Counted from the first letter of the stretch, positions 7,900 to 18,792 are shown. The stretch: 64,000 nt of DNA from Myroides indicus (GCF_004364575.1 NZ_SOAG01000019.1:1-64000); one strand, 5' to 3'. Notes: generated by a model not told the origin, from the letters alone. Numbers and translations are program-made.

Positions 7900-9504
7900 A
7901 TGACTAAGTTCAGAATATATTTTACTGTTTGTTTCATTATTTGCTGCGCAACGTTAACTAATTGTGCCAAAAGAGGATTTATCAGTGGCGGACCGTTAGA
8001 TACTTTACCTCCTGTAGTTTTAAAAAGTAATCCAAAAAACTATTCTACTCATTTTGACAAACAAGAAATTCTAATTGATTTTGATGAATTTATCAAATTA
8101 AAAAACGTCAATCAAAATTTAATTATTTCTCCTCCCATGGAAAATACACCCGATATCAGTCCGATGGGAAACGCAAAAAAAACGATGGCCGTAAAAATAA
8201 AAGATACGCTAAAAGAAAACACAACGTACAGCTTTAATTTTGGTGATGCAATTATTGATAATAACGAAGGCAATCCATTAAAACAGTTTAAGTATGTATT
8301 TTCAACCGGCAGCTACATTGATTCATTAACTTTATCAGGCACTATAAAGTCGGCACATCAGTTAAAAACAGATAATTTTGTAAATGTAATGCTATACGAT
8401 GCTAAAACATTCCAAGATTCAACTGTTTATAGAGACAAACCACTATATATTACTAATACACTAGATAGTTTAACTACTTTTACGCTTGAAAACCTAAAAG
8501 AAGGTACTTACTATCTTATTGCCATGAAGGACAAAAATAATGATTATAAATTTTCCCCTCAACAAGACAAAATCGCCTTTATAAAAGATTCTATCACAAT
8601 TCCAACGGAACAACAATTTGAATTAGTTTTATTTAAATCCGATGAGAAATTTGAAGCAAACAGACCTTCTCAAATATCGGAAAACAAATGGTATGTACCC
8701 TATATTGGCAATCCAGAAGGAGCAGAAATTACAGTCAGAAAGAATGACAGTTTAATTAGGAACACTTACTCTTATCTTCAGCAAAAAGACTCTTTGCAAT
8801 TATGGTTCCCGCGCATTACTGCCGATTCTTTACTGATTGATATTAAAAAAGACGATTTTGAGAAAACTTTTTCCGTAAGACCAAGGGCTAAGATGAAACT
8901 TGTGGATACACTTTCTGTATCAGGAAAAGGAAGTTCATTAGATTTTATCTCTGATTTTTCTATCTCTACTACTACTCCCATATCAAAAATTCAATCTGAA
9001 TTTATCCGAATTTTAAACAAAGATTCAGTTGAAATTTCTTTTGAAACTGAAAATATTGTTTTAGAGCAAAAAATAAACTTTAAATTTAAAAAAGAGGAAG
9101 AAGAGAGCTATCAGATTCAGATGCTTCCCGGGGCGCTTATCGATTTTTTTGACAAACAGAATGATACTCTTCAATACAATCTAAAAACCGGAAACTATAC
9201 AGACTATGGAAATCTTACACTTAACTTATCAGGAATAAAAAGGTTTCCAATTATTGTTGAGCTTTTAGACGAACAAGAAAAGGTTATAAGTACTCGATAT
9301 AGTGAAAATCAAACTAAACTTGAATTTACACTACTCCCTCCTCGAAAATATTTGATCCGAATTATTTACGATGACAACGAAAATGGTAAATGGGATACAG
9401 GTTATTATTGGGAGAAAAGACAACCCGAAGAAACATTCTACTTTCCCGAAGCAATTGATGTAAGAGCTAACTGGGATCTTACACAAGAAGTACAGTTAGA
9501 ATAA
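7900..9504 (+). CDS. Ig-like domain lipoprotein
   Basis: A 534-residue predicted outer-membrane lipoprotein. A short hydrophobic leader ends in the lipobox LTNC (Cys22), followed by GGPLDTLPP. Next comes a bacterial Ig-like (SbsA-type) domain: PVVLKSNPKNYSTHFDKQEI, FDEFIKLKNV and YSFNFGDAIIDNNEGN, about residues 32-135. The remainder is beta-rich, with EF-hand-like DDNENGKWDTGYY near the C-terminus, as in surface lipoproteins of this phylum. Function unknown; a structural or gliding-related surface role cannot be shown. It ends seven bases before the convergent nitrilase gene. Confidence 0.8.
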   Translation: MTKFRIYFTVCFIICCATLTNCAKRGFISGGPLDTLPPVVLKSNPKNYSTHFDKQEILIDFDEFIKLKNVNQNLIISPPMENTPDISPMGNAKKTMAVKIKDTLKENTTYSFNFGDAIIDNNEGNPLKQFKYVFSTGSYIDSLTLSGTIKSAHQLKTDNFVNVMLYDAKTFQDSTVYRDKPLYITNTLDSLTTFTLENLKEGTYYLIAMKDKNNDYKFSPQQDKIAFIKDSITIPTEQQFELVLFKSDEKFEANRPSQISENKWYVPYIGNPEGAEITVRKNDSLIRNTYSYLQQKDSLQLWFPRITADSLLIDIKKDDFEKTFSVRPRAKMKLVDTLSVSGKGSSLDFISDFSISTTTPISKIQSEFIRILNKDSVEISFETENIVLEQKINFKFKKEEEESYQIQMLPGALIDFFDKQNDTLQYNLKTGNYTDYGNLTLNLSGIKRFPIIVELLDEQEKVISTRYSENQTKLEFTLLPPRKYLIRIIYDDNENGKWDTGYYWEKRQPEETFYFPEAIDVRANWDLTQEVQLE

Positions 9505-9511
9505 ATTTACT

Positions 9512-10282
9512 TTAAGAAATACTCACCGAATCCGCATCTCTTAAAAATCCAAATTTTTGCCGGGCTTTATCTTGTGTTTCTTTTTCTAAAATACAATATG
9601 CTATTTGCTCTCCTTTTAAAGGAAGGATAATAGGCTGTCCCATATAATCCAGTACTTGTGAATGTCCTGAGTACACATTGTTATTTTCGTCCTTTCCACA
9701 ACGGTTCACACCGATTATATGACTCATATTTTCTATTGCCCGAGCTTTTAACAGTGTATCCCACGCAAAAATCCTCTGATCAGGCCAGCTTGCAACATAA
9801 ATCAGTAGATCATAAACGGAATTTGTATTTCTTGAAAAAGCAGGAAAACGCAAATCATAACAAATCAAAGGGCAAATATTCCATCCTTTATATTCTACTA
9901 CTATTCTTTCTTTTCCCGAATGATAAACCTTTTCTTCTCCAGCCAACGAAAATAGATGTCGTTTATCGTAAGTAATATATTCTCCAGAAGGTCTTATAAA
10001 AAATAATCTATTATAAAATCTATCATTTTCTTTAATAACTATACTTCCGGTTAAAGCAATTTTTTTGATTATACATATCTGTATCAATTCAGCTATAAAA
10101 CTATCGTTCATTGCCAAAAAAACTCGCTCCGGATTCATCGTAAATCCTGAAGTAAACATTTCGGGAAGAACTACCAAATCAGTTTCCTTTTCTATTTCAT
10201 GCAGTTTTTCTACAAAATATTTTTTGTTATTCTCAACATCTTCCCATACTAAAGGAGCTTGAATTAATGCTATTTTCATCAT
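9512..10282 (-). CDS. Nitrilase-superfamily amidohydrolase (omega-amidase-like)
   Basis: The nitrilase Glu-Lys-Cys triad is visible: Glu in VVLPEMF near residue 41, Lys in YDKRHLF near 107, and Cys in PLICYDLRFP near 140. The 256-residue length and the motif wording resemble the YafV/Nit2 branch, which hydrolyses alpha-ketoglutaramate and similar omega-amides, thus repairing transamination side products. The substrate is inferred from the family only. Start ATG at 10282 or the adjacent one at 10279. A lone gene between the convergent Ig-like lipoprotein and the sdh terminator. Confidence 0.85.
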   Translation of the reverse strand: MMKIALIQAPLVWEDVENNKKYFVEKLHEIEKETDLVVLPEMFTSGFTMNPERVFLAMNDSFIAELIQICIIKKIALTGSIVIKENDRFYNRLFFIRPSGEYITYDKRHLFSLAGEEKVYHSGKERIVVEYKGWNICPLICYDLRFPAFSRNTNSVYDLLIYVASWPDQRIFAWDTLLKARAIENMSHIIGVNRCGKDENNNVYSGHSQVLDYMGQPIILPLKGEQIAYCILEKETQDKARQKFGFLRDADSVSIS

Positions 10283-10339
10283 GTTTCAATAAATAACAAA
10301 TGTATATTAAGATACTTTCAGTAACAAGTTATTGAAATA

Positions 10340-10369
10340 AAAAAGGCAGGATTTTATTCCTGCCTTTTT
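10340..10369 (-). terminator. Terminator of the sdhCAB operon
   Basis: 11-bp stem AAAAAGGCAGG / CCTGCCTTTTT with an eight-base loop, 22 bases after the sdhB stop, ending in a T run on the minus strand. Confidence 0.85.
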
Positions 10370-10390
10370 AAAATATAGCTATTAACTAAA

Positions 10391-11134
10391 TTATTTTATA
10401 CTTGCCTTTAAATATTCACGATTCATGCGCGCAATATTTTCAAGAGAAATACCTTTAGGACATTCTATTTCACACGCCCCTGTATTTGTGCAGTTTCCAA
10501 AGCCTAAAGCATCCATTTCTTCTACCATATTTCTTACACGGTCAGCTGCTTCTACCTTTCCTTGCGGCAATAAGGCAAACTGAGATACTTTTGCAGAAAC
10601 AAACAACATTGCAGAGGAATTTTTACATGTTGCTACACATGCTCCGCATCCAATACACGTTGCAGCATCAAAAGCTCTATCTGCATCGTGTTTAGGGATT
10701 GGAATAGCATTAGCATCCTGTGTATTCCCTGAAGTATTTACTGAAACAAAACCTCCGGCATGCTGAATTTTATCAAAAGCCGTTCTGTCTACAACTAAAT
10801 CTTTTATAACCGGGAATGCTTTGGCTCTAAAAGGTTCAATATAAATTGTATCACCGTCTTTAAACATTCTCATGTGCAATTGACAAGTAGTAACTCCTCT
10901 GTCCGGTCCATGTGCCTCACCATTAATGAATAAGGAACACATACCGCAGATACCTTCACGACAATCGTGATCAAAAGCTACCGGATCTTCGCCTTTCTCA
11001 ATTAACTCATTGTTTAATACATCAAGCATTTCTAAGAAAGACATGTCTGGAGAAATATTATTGATTTTATAATCAACCATTTTTCCCGCTTCTTTAGCGT
11101 TATTTTGACGCCATATTTTTAATGTAAGATTCAT
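10391..11134 (-). CDS. sdhB: Succinate dehydrogenase iron-sulfur subunit
   Basis: Carries electrons from FAD in SdhA to the membrane quinone site. All three cluster motifs are present: the 2Fe-2S loop [12 protein letters not shown] with a later Cys in GVTTCQLH; the 4Fe-4S motif [11 protein letters not shown]; and the 3Fe-4S/4Fe-4S set [12 protein letters not shown]. The spacing matches the class B enzymes of Bacteroidetes, Wolinella and Bacillus. The start was placed at 11134 ([10 protein letters not shown]); ATG at 11140 would add two residues. It lies last in sdhCAB, 51 bases after sdhA, and is followed by a strong terminator. Confidence 0.97.
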   Translation of the reverse strand: MNLTLKIWRQNNAKEAGKMVDYKINNISPDMSFLEMLDVLNNELIEKGEDPVAFDHDCREGICGMCSLFINGEAHGPDRGVTTCQLHMRMFKDGDTIYIEPFRAKAFPVIKDLVVDRTAFDKIQHAGGFVSVNTSGNTQDANAIPIPKHDADRAFDAATCIGCGACVATCKNSSAMLFVSAKVSQFALLPQGKVEAADRVRNMVEEMDALGFGNCTNTGACEIECPKGISLENIARMNREYLKASIK

Positions 11135-11185
11135 TTGCATCGAATTTTTACAATAAGACTTGATCCAAAGATCAAAATCTCAATA

Positions 11186-13186
11186 TTATTTATAACTACG
11201 AGTTACCAATTTAATGTTTTCATAAACCAAGTCTTCTTTGTGAAGCACAGACTCTCTTGGATTTCCTTTATACTCCCAAGCAGCAACGTACGCAAAATTC
11301 TCATCATCGCGTTTTGCTTCTCCATCCTCAGTTTGGTGTTCTTCGCGGAAGTGACCTCCACAAGATTCTTCACGGTGTAAGGCGTCTTTCGCAAACAATT
11401 CGCCTAGTTCTAAAAAGTCAGCTACTCTTAAAGCTTTTTCTAATTCTTGATTAAAACTTTCTGCTGTACCTGATACTTTTACATCTTTATAGAATTCTTC
11501 TCTTAATTGTGCTATTTCGTCCATCGCTTCAGTCAACCCTTGTGCATTACGAGCCATACCTACTTTATCCCACATAATTTTTCCTAACTTCTTATGGAAG
11601 TAATCCACTGAATGAGTTCCTTTGTTATTCATCAAATGATCAATGATGTTGCGTACATTTTTCTCTGCTTCTTCAAACTCAGGCAAATCTGTCGGAATCT
11701 TTCCAGTACGGATATCATTAGCTAAATAATCGCCTATAGTATATGGCAATACAAAATATCCGTCTGCCAAACCTTGCATTAATGCAGAAGCTCCCAAACG
11801 GTTAGCTCCGTGATCAGAGAAGTTAGCTTCTCCTAATACATAGCATCCTTCAATAGTAGACATTAAGTTATAATCTACCCATAATCCACCCATTGTATAA
11901 TGAACAGCCGGATAAATCATCATAGGCGTTGTATACGGATCTTCATCAACGATTTTCTCATACATTTGGAATAAGTTACCGTACTTATTCTCTACAACTT
12001 CTTTTCCTAATTTGTAAATCAATTTAGCATCATTTTCATCTAAATGGTGAATACGAGCTTGCTCTTTACCATAACGGTCAATAGCCGAAGCAAAATCTAA
12101 ATATACGGCTTCGCCTGTTGCATTTACTCCGTATCCGGCATCGCATCTTTCTTTAGCAGCACGAGATGCAACGTCACGAGGCACTAAGTTACCGAATGAA
12201 GGATATCTTCTTTCCAAATAGTAATCTCTATCTTCTTCAGCGATTTGAGTAGGTTTTAATCTTCCTTCTCTAATGGCTACTGCATCTTCCATTTTTTTAG
12301 GAACCCAAATACGTCCGTCGTTACGAAGCGACTCAGACATCAAAGTAAGTTTTGATTGGTGATCACCAGTTACAGGAATACAAGTCGGGTGAATTTGCGT
12401 ATAGCAAGGGTTAGCAAAGAATGCTCCGCGTTTGTGTGCTTTCCAGGCAGCTGTAACGTTAGACCCCATTGCATTTGTAGATAAGAAGAATACGTTTCCG
12501 TAACCACCCGTACAAATAACTACAGCGTGAGCAGAATGACGTTCTATTTCTCCATTGATTAGGTTACGGGCAATAATACCTCTTGCTTTACCATCTACTT
12601 TAACGATGTCTAACATCTCGTGACGGTTATACATTTGGATCTTACCACGACCGATCTGACGGTTCATAGCAGAGTATGCTCCTAACAATAGCTGTTGCCC
12701 GGTTTGTCCTTTAGCATAGAAAGTACGAGATACCTGTACGCCGCCAAAAGAACGATTATCCAAAAGACCACCATACTCACGTGCAAAAGGTACACCTTGA
12801 GCAACACATTGGTCAATAATATTTTCTGAAACTTCAGCTAAACGATATACGTTTGCTTCCCGAGCACGGTAGTCTCCTCCCTTTACTGTATCGTAAAATA
12901 ATCTGTAAACTGAGTCACCGTCACCTTGGTAATTCTTAGAGGCATTGATTCCCCCTTGAGCGGCAATAGAGTGTGCACGACGAGGAGAATCCTGATAACA
13001 AAAAGCTTTTACATTATAGCCCAACTCAGCTAGTGTAGCAGCAGCAGAGCCACCCGCTAATCCAGTTCCTACTACAATAACATCAATGTTACGCTTATTG
13101 GCAGGGTTTACCAATTTAATGTGGTTTTTATAATCAGACCATTTTTTATCGATTGGTCCCTGAGGTATTTTTGAATCTAATTTCAT
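11186..13186 (-). CDS. sdhA: Succinate dehydrogenase flavoprotein subunit
   Basis: Oxidises succinate to fumarate on covalently bound FAD. The dinucleotide fold [20 protein letters not shown] is near residue 38. The FAD-linking His lies in [13 protein letters not shown] near residue 72, and the substrate region [13 protein letters not shown] further on. The chosen start is [16 protein letters not shown] at 13186 (666 residues); the longer frame from 13252 would add 22 hydrophobic residues encoded inside sdhC and does not fit the family. It starts seven bases after the sdhC stop. Confidence 0.96.
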   Translation of the reverse strand: MKLDSKIPQGPIDKKWSDYKNHIKLVNPANKRNIDVIVVGTGLAGGSAAATLAELGYNVKAFCYQDSPRRAHSIAAQGGINASKNYQGDGDSVYRLFYDTVKGGDYRAREANVYRLAEVSENIIDQCVAQGVPFAREYGGLLDNRSFGGVQVSRTFYAKGQTGQQLLLGAYSAMNRQIGRGKIQMYNRHEMLDIVKVDGKARGIIARNLINGEIERHSAHAVVICTGGYGNVFFLSTNAMGSNVTAAWKAHKRGAFFANPCYTQIHPTCIPVTGDHQSKLTLMSESLRNDGRIWVPKKMEDAVAIREGRLKPTQIAEEDRDYYLERRYPSFGNLVPRDVASRAAKERCDAGYGVNATGEAVYLDFASAIDRYGKEQARIHHLDENDAKLIYKLGKEVVENKYGNLFQMYEKIVDEDPYTTPMMIYPAVHYTMGGLWVDYNLMSTIEGCYVLGEANFSDHGANRLGASALMQGLADGYFVLPYTIGDYLANDIRTGKIPTDLPEFEEAEKNVRNIIDHLMNNKGTHSVDYFHKKLGKIMWDKVGMARNAQGLTEAMDEIAQLREEFYKDVKVSGTAESFNQELEKALRVADFLELGELFAKDALHREESCGGHFREEHQTEDGEAKRDDENFAYVAAWEYKGNPRESVLHKEDLVYENIKLVTRSYK

Positions 13187-13193
13187 AATCAAT

Positions 13194-14015
13194 CTATTTA
13201 AGGATAAAGTGAATGTATAAAGGAATGATAGCAAATAAAGCCGGAATAACATAACAGAATATTTTTCCGATTCCTTTAATTAAACAATTATACTTAGGAT
13301 GATTGATCCCAAGCGATTGAAATGCACTCGCAAATCCGTGAGACAAGTGAAAACCAAGAACAACCATGGCAAGTACGTACAAAACAGTGGCTATTAGTCC
13401 GTATTGTGGGTGTTGAAAGAATTCAACAGTAATTTTATGTAAATCTTTGTAACCGTCCGCAATTTTTAAATCCCCTTGATAAAATCCGGTTCCTCTCACT
13501 TCTAGCTGTCCCATTTCAACAGCTGTTGCAGGAATTGGCTGCTCCTGAACCGTTTTATACAATTTTACCGTTTGCCCTTCTGCTATGTTAACTTCCATGG
13601 TTTGCAATGGCATTTCAGAAAAATGCATTTTTGCCCAGAAATTAACCATATGCGTTACAATAAAAACTAATAATAAAGTACCCAAAATCGCCATATTACG
13701 TGACGACCAAGAGCTATTTGCCTTCGCGTTGTTCTTTACATAACCAATCGGTCGGGCTTTTTTGTTTTGAATAGTAAGAACAATACCATCAATCGCGTGG
13801 AAAAGGATTGAAATGTACGTCAGATAAGATAATACTTTTACAGCTGGATTAGTTGTCATGAATAAGGCATACTCATTGAATTTTGACGCATCCCCAAAAA
13901 TCAACTGAAGATTCCCTATCAAGTGACCAACCAAAAACAAGCATAAAAATAACCCTGTAAGAGCCATCCAATATTTCTTTGCTAAGGACGACTTTAATAG
14001 TGCAGATTTTGCCAT
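13194..14015 (-). CDS. sdhC: Succinate dehydrogenase cytochrome b subunit, with enlarged loop
   Basis: Membrane anchor of the complex. Five transmembrane helices are visible (about residues 15-37, 60-82, 107-126, 205-228 and 248-270), with histidines in helices that fit a di-heme class B cytochrome b558: His31, His73, His122 and His223. It is 273 residues against roughly 220-230 in relatives I recall; the surplus is a hydrophilic loop between helices 3 and 4 (residues 131-203). First gene of sdhCAB, with a clear promoter upstream. Confidence 0.93.
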   Translation of the reverse strand: MAKSALLKSSLAKKYWMALTGLFLCLFLVGHLIGNLQLIFGDASKFNEYALFMTTNPAVKVLSYLTYISILFHAIDGIVLTIQNKKARPIGYVKNNAKANSSWSSRNMAILGTLLLVFIVTHMVNFWAKMHFSEMPLQTMEVNIAEGQTVKLYKTVQEQPIPATAVEMGQLEVRGTGFYQGDLKIADGYKDLHKITVEFFQHPQYGLIATVLYVLAMVVLGFHLSHGFASAFQSLGINHPKYNCLIKGIGKIFCYVIPALFAIIPLYIHFILK

Positions 14016-14051
14016 AATGTAATTTTAATTGTTTTTCTTGAAAAAATCTCT

Positions 14052-14082
14052 CAAAAATACATCTAATTAACGTTATCTACAA
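14052..14082 (-). promoter_or_regulatory. Promoter of sdhCAB
   Basis: On the minus strand: TTG (14080-14082), a 20-base spacer and TATTTTTG (14052-14059), 37 bases before the sdhC ATG. Confidence 0.6.
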
Positions 14083-14197
14083 CGAGGCAAACCCTATTTA
14101 TACTGAATATAAACAAATAAAAAAACAACCAAAAACCAGAATTCAAACCTATTCACTACTTTTTTTAAGGTTATAAAATAGTTTATTTACAAAAAAA

Positions 14198-15046
14198 TTA
14201 AAAAGACTTTAAAATATTCGCATCTATAACAATGATAAAGTTAGCCAAACCTAAATTATCTTTTTCAAAAACATCTACATTATCGCTTTCTACCATCGTT
14301 ATTGTTGCCACTTTTAGTTCTGGAGCGTATTGATTGAGATACCAAACTATACCTTCAAAATTATTGCTGTGATAAGCACCATTATAATGAATAAACTGTT
14401 TTCCTTCTCTTTTATATTTTGAAATAAAATATCCCATTGTAGCATCTTTTATAGCCTGGGCTTTAGGCAGATTTTCTTCCTGATGGTCTTCAAACATAGT
14501 TAACATTTTTTGATATCCCGGTAAAGAAACATCATACGGAAAAGGTAGCGGAGCAATCCACTCTTTTTCCTGAAGGGTCAAACTATCTAAAGCCTCAATT
14601 CCTTTTTTATATAACAAATTAGCAAATCTACGAGGCACATTGGTTGCGATAAACTCCAAATTATTGGCTTTAGCATATTCTACCAAAGGCTTATAGTCGG
14701 TTTTATAATTATCCCACAAACGAACCTGCTCTGCAAATTCCTTTTCGTCTATTTTTCCTTTTACATAAGCTGTTAATCCTTCGCGGTTATCGGTTTCAAA
14801 CATTTCTGCCCCCAATGTAATATTTCTATCTTTGCCAAGCGCTTTTGTGGTTTGCAACTGTAACCAATGTCCGAGCGAATTATTGTGAAATTCTCCAAAC
14901 AATACAACATCCTCTTTTTTTAAGTGCTTTATCATTTTTGCAAAGCTTACTTTTTTTCCATTGGAGCTGTATATTTGATAAGGTTTTCCATTTTGCCCAA
15001 ATCCTAAAAAACTAATTAAAATGACTAGTAAATAAATTTTTTTCAT
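14198..15046 (-). CDS. ChaN family (heme-binding/Tiki superfamily) protein
   Basis: A signal peptide begins at MKKIYLLVILISFLGFG, so the start was placed at 15046; the frame opens seven codons earlier. The mature part is a ChaN-like domain with the two conserved blocks: FGEFHNNSLGHWLQLQ near residue 50, and HYNGAYHSNNFEG near 222. Campylobacter ChaN is an iron-regulated lipoprotein that binds stacked heme; the wider superfamily includes metallopeptidase-like Tiki/TraB proteins with the same Glu and His residues. No lipobox is seen here, so it is probably periplasmic. TATTTTTG (15082-15089, minus) may be its -7 box. Confidence 0.82.
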   Translation of the reverse strand: MKKIYLLVILISFLGFGQNGKPYQIYSSNGKKVSFAKMIKHLKKEDVVLFGEFHNNSLGHWLQLQTTKALGKDRNITLGAEMFETDNREGLTAYVKGKIDEKEFAEQVRLWDNYKTDYKPLVEYAKANNLEFIATNVPRRFANLLYKKGIEALDSLTLQEKEWIAPLPFPYDVSLPGYQKMLTMFEDHQEENLPKAQAIKDATMGYFISKYKREGKQFIHYNGAYHSNNFEGIVWYLNQYAPELKVATITMVESDNVDVFEKDNLGLANFIIVIDANILKSF

Positions 15047-15198
15047 TATACTTTTAATTATAATCAACTATTAATCTGCTACAAAAATAGTGTTTTTATT
15101 TATTTAGACTTATTTTAGATTGATAAATATAGAGTAGCTGTTATTTTCTTGATAACTATTCCAAAAAACTTCTGCTTTTATACTATTTTGAACCTGTT

Positions 15199-15206
15199 TA
15201 TATTTG
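15199..15206 (+). promoter_or_regulatory. -7 element of the alpha/beta hydrolase gene
   Basis: TATATTTG fits TAnnTTTG, 17 bases before the ATG at 15224; no -33 box recognised. Confidence 0.4.
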
Positions 15207-15223
15207 TATAAGAAATATTATCT

Positions 15224-16012
15224 ATGGACTACCAAACAGTATCTTTTAAAAACATTGATATCGCCTATACAGAACACGGGAAAGGCAGCGCACTGATTAT
15301 GCTGCACGGCTTCTTAGAAAATGCCCTCATGTGGCAAAAAATAACAAAGGATTTTTCCAAAAGATTCCGGGTTATTGCTATTGACTTATTAGGACATGGT
15401 AAAACGGGCTGTTTAGGGTACATGCACTCCATGGAAGACATGGCAGATGCCGTTTTTGCCGTTATTTCTGAATTAAAACTGCGAAAAGTAACCTTAATAG
15501 GTCATTCTATGGGTGGTTACGTTTCCCTTGCATTTGCAGAACTATATCCTGATAGGGTTAAAAGTATGATATTAATTAATTCAACAGCACGACCTGATAA
15601 TAAGGAAAGAATAGAAAACAGAAACCGTGCCATTGAACTAATCAAACAGAACAGTGCCACGTTTGTAAATATGGCAATCAATAATTTGTTTTCAGATGAA
15701 ATCCGACCTTTTATTCAGTCTGAAATCAAGCATACCAAACAAGAAGCCTTAAAAACACCCGTTCAAGGAATAATTGCCGCATTAGAAGGCATGAAAATTC
15801 GTATTGACAGAGAGGTGATTTTACATTTTGCTCCTTATCCCATTGCTTTGATATTAGGCAACTCCGATCCGGTAATGCCTTACACAGAAACTGCAGAACA
15901 GATACAAAATACTGAAACAGTTTTATTCACTTTAAAAGGCGGACATATGCTTCACATTGAAGCACCTCAAGAATTATCTGATTCAATACAAAGTTTTTTA
16001 AAGAAAATATAG
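15224..16012 (+). CDS. Alpha/beta hydrolase
   Basis: 262 residues with a complete alpha/beta hydrolase triad: the oxyanion-hole region HGFLENALMW near residue 29, the nucleophile elbow GHSMGGY near 91, Asp in LGNSDPVMPY near 221, and His in GGHMLHIE near 245. The fold resembles MenH, BioH and esterase-type enzymes, but nothing fixes the substrate, and no menaquinone or biotin genes are adjacent. No signal peptide, so cytoplasmic. It is convergent with the AddB-like gene, whose stop codon begins at the next base. Confidence 0.85.
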   Translation: MDYQTVSFKNIDIAYTEHGKGSALIMLHGFLENALMWQKITKDFSKRFRVIAIDLLGHGKTGCLGYMHSMEDMADAVFAVISELKLRKVTLIGHSMGGYVSLAFAELYPDRVKSMILINSTARPDNKERIENRNRAIELIKQNSATFVNMAINNLFSDEIRPFIQSEIKHTKQEALKTPVQGIIAALEGMKIRIDREVILHFAPYPIALILGNSDPVMPYTETAEQIQNTETVLFTLKGGHMLHIEAPQELSDSIQSFLKKI

Positions 16013-18778
16013 TTACTTGATTTCTTCTACAAAAGCTTGATCTGGATTAAGAATTGCAATCAGCAGCTGTATTAATTCTGCTTTAAAAATTTTTAATATT
16101 TCCTGGTTAATCTGACAATTAACACTTCTGCCTTCTCTAACGCCAAAAAATAAAAAGCCTTCTTTTCTGTTTTTAAAAGAATAAATTCCCGCTTCTATAG
16201 GTTTATCTTTATTTTCTTCACTATACATTAAGGCATATAGCAGAAGCTGAATAATCTTCTCGTTTTTCAACTCCATTGTTAAACCTTCCCATTTTGACAA
16301 TTTTACATCATTAGAATTAACCCTTCCCGTTTTGTAATCAATCACTCTAACTATCCCGTTTCGCTCTTCAATTCTATCCACCACACCAAACAGATTAACC
16401 GGGTATGGTAAAGATTCATCCAGAAGAGTATAAAACAATTCTTTTTCCAATTCTAAAATACGAACCTTATCTCCTTCTTTCAGTTGTTCAAGTTCTACCT
16501 TTAAAAAGTGATATACATTTCTCTTAGCTACTTCAAATGCTAAAAGATTTTTTCCCATTCTTTCTCTATCGCTATTATACACTTCCTCAAACTGCTTAGC
16601 AACTTCTTCATCGGCAATTTCTAACATCTTTATCACATCAAACTCTACCAAATTAAATCCTACATACGGTCTGTACAGATTTTCCAGAGCATTGTGAATA
16701 ATAGTTCCTAAAGTATTTAATGCTACATTTTCTTCTACTTCTTCAACTTCTTTTATACGCAATACTCTCTGCATATAAAACTGAACAGGATTTCTGAGAT
16801 AACTAGACAAAGATGAAGGAGAGAATCCTTTTGTTTCTGTAGCTATTTTTTCTAGCTGCTGTTGCAGCAAAATAGATTTTTCAATTTTAATCGGCTCGTA
16901 CGCTTTTTCCGGTAAAAAAGCAGAATATGTCAAATTACTCAGATGATGCTTTGGTTGCTTTTCTATTTCGAGCTGAGTCAAAAAACGGCTCTTTTCACCA
17001 GCATCCAACCCCTCTGACTGCGAATTGTACAACAAGTATATATTTTTGGCTCGCAACAGTAAATGATAAAAATGAAAACTGTAAATAGCATCTTTTTCTT
17101 TAAAAGTCGGCAGACCGAATTCTCTTTTGACATCGTAAGGTATAAATGAATTTTGGGTTTTCCCCGACGGAAATTTACCCTCATTTACCGAAGTAACAAT
17201 TACGGTATCAAAATCCAAAACTCTGCTTTCTAACACCCCCATAACCTGAAGTCCTTGAAGCGGTTCTCCTTCAAATGAAACTTCTGCCATTTCCATCACT
17301 TGCTTATAAAGCGCATAGAGTGTTTCGTAAGAAGTGATAAAATCATATTTTTCACAATATGTAACCAATCGGTTGAGCAGATTATACGCTGCATACAAAA
17401 AAGTTTTTACTAGAACCTCTTCTCCTTCATTGGAAAGCTTTTCTTTAATTTCTAAAACTATCTTCAATAGTTTTTGAAGCATTTCTTTAGGCGTTTTTTG
17501 TTCCCACGATTCCAAAACCTCTTGAAGCAATTGATTTTGAACTTCTTCTCCCCAAGAGCTAAAACGTTCAAGTGAAAAAAAAGTCAGATTTTTTTTCTTT
17601 ATTTGATTTATTACCTCCGTGGCATCCACAAGGGATGTGAAAATAGGATTTGCTAAAACATCAATTACTTCTTTATAATATACTACATATTGGCTTCCTT
17701 CTCGTCTAAGTGCAGACAAGTGCATCTTAAATATTTTATTTAACAATATCAACACCGGATTGCTTTTACCTTCGTATCCCATAGTAATATTTAAACTATT
17801 AACTTTATCAGGCAAAGCGTAAAGCACAGGCAGCAACAGGTTTTCATCTCCCAACACAACTGTCGTTTTATCTAATTGAGCTCCCGATTCTATAGTATCT
17901 TCTAAAATCTGTCCAACTATTTTGGCTTGTCCGACCGATTTAGGCGTTTGAATAATCTTGATATTTTTTTCTTTTCCAAAATCATCAACTATCCATTCAA
18001 AAGGATTAGTCTGGTAATATTTCCAGGTTTTTTTTATTCTTCTCAGGAATAAACCCGCATCATGATAAGGATCATTGAAAAAAACCTCATCAATATCCCA
18101 AAAAACTCTTCCCCTTCCTTCCAACAAAATATACTGAATAATTAATTCTTCAGCAGCATTGAGGGCATTGAATCCCGCAAAATAAAACTGTTGTTGTTTA
18201 TTTTCCTCTAAAAAAGCCTCTTTCTTTTTTACAGCCTCTCGATAAATAAGTCCCTGATATCCTCTTTGCTTAGACAAAAGACAAGCATATAAAGTTTCAT
18301 AATACTCAGGCATTCGCTTCCAAAACTCCAAATAGTTATCAATCAAAGCGGTTCTTTGATTCGGATCTAAAGACCAGTGTTTTATGTCTTCGATATCTTT
18401 CAGGTATGAAAACACATGATCCGGCTTTAACAAATACCGATCAATTTCATTAAAGTCCTGTAACAGCATTTTTGCCCAATTAGCATATCTATCAAAGTCC
18501 TGAGATTTTTCTTGGTGAATTTCTTTGTAAACACTATAAAACTCAAATAACAACTCAATAGAATCGATCGATTTAATTCCTGATATCGTCTGAATCAATT
18601 CTTCAACACTGATAATTACAGGAGCAAATACACTTTTTGTATAATGCTTTTTTAAACTATCCAACAAAAAAACTCCTGCTCTTTTATTAGGAACAACAAT
18701 CGTTAAACAATTCATGTCAAGAGGAAAATCCTCCTTTATTTTTGCACTTAATTTATCGAGAAAAGTTATAGAATCCAT
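16013..18778 (-). CDS. PD-(D/E)XK nuclease, AddB-like recombination subunit
   Basis: 921 residues. The N-terminal half resembles an inactivated UvrD-like helicase fold, starting with LTIVVPNKRAGVFLLDSL where a Walker A would be. The C-terminus carries a PD-(D/E)XK nuclease: the Asp in LFGVVDRIEERNGIVRVIDYKTGR and Gln/Tyr in IIQLLLYALMYS, residues about 790-860. This is the architecture of AddB. It would pair with the AddA-like helicase-nuclease at 21580-24747 to resect double-strand breaks. The two are separated by ompA and kbl instead of being adjacent. A final Cys cluster like that of B. subtilis AddB is not seen. Confidence 0.82.
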   Translation of the reverse strand: MDSITFLDKLSAKIKEDFPLDMNCLTIVVPNKRAGVFLLDSLKKHYTKSVFAPVIISVEELIQTISGIKSIDSIELLFEFYSVYKEIHQEKSQDFDRYANWAKMLLQDFNEIDRYLLKPDHVFSYLKDIEDIKHWSLDPNQRTALIDNYLEFWKRMPEYYETLYACLLSKQRGYQGLIYREAVKKKEAFLEENKQQQFYFAGFNALNAAEELIIQYILLEGRGRVFWDIDEVFFNDPYHDAGLFLRRIKKTWKYYQTNPFEWIVDDFGKEKNIKIIQTPKSVGQAKIVGQILEDTIESGAQLDKTTVVLGDENLLLPVLYALPDKVNSLNITMGYEGKSNPVLILLNKIFKMHLSALRREGSQYVVYYKEVIDVLANPIFTSLVDATEVINQIKKKNLTFFSLERFSSWGEEVQNQLLQEVLESWEQKTPKEMLQKLLKIVLEIKEKLSNEGEEVLVKTFLYAAYNLLNRLVTYCEKYDFITSYETLYALYKQVMEMAEVSFEGEPLQGLQVMGVLESRVLDFDTVIVTSVNEGKFPSGKTQNSFIPYDVKREFGLPTFKEKDAIYSFHFYHLLLRAKNIYLLYNSQSEGLDAGEKSRFLTQLEIEKQPKHHLSNLTYSAFLPEKAYEPIKIEKSILLQQQLEKIATETKGFSPSSLSSYLRNPVQFYMQRVLRIKEVEEVEENVALNTLGTIIHNALENLYRPYVGFNLVEFDVIKMLEIADEEVAKQFEEVYNSDRERMGKNLLAFEVAKRNVYHFLKVELEQLKEGDKVRILELEKELFYTLLDESLPYPVNLFGVVDRIEERNGIVRVIDYKTGRVNSNDVKLSKWEGLTMELKNEKIIQLLLYALMYSEENKDKPIEAGIYSFKNRKEGFLFFGVREGRSVNCQINQEILKIFKAELIQLLIAILNPDQAFVEEIK

Positions 18779-18792
18779 AGCCTAAAGATATA

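Noticed and set aside
11135..11454. Plus-strand open frames opposite sdhA and sdhB, and similar antisense frames across the window
   Set aside because: They lie opposite strongly conserved genes, have no family resemblance and no promoter or terminator context; they are shadows of the real genes.
13187..13252. Longer sdhA start giving a hydrophobic N-terminal extension
   Set aside because: These 22 codons lie mostly inside sdhC in another frame. The family begins at [10 protein letters not shown], and the flavoprotein has no membrane helix.
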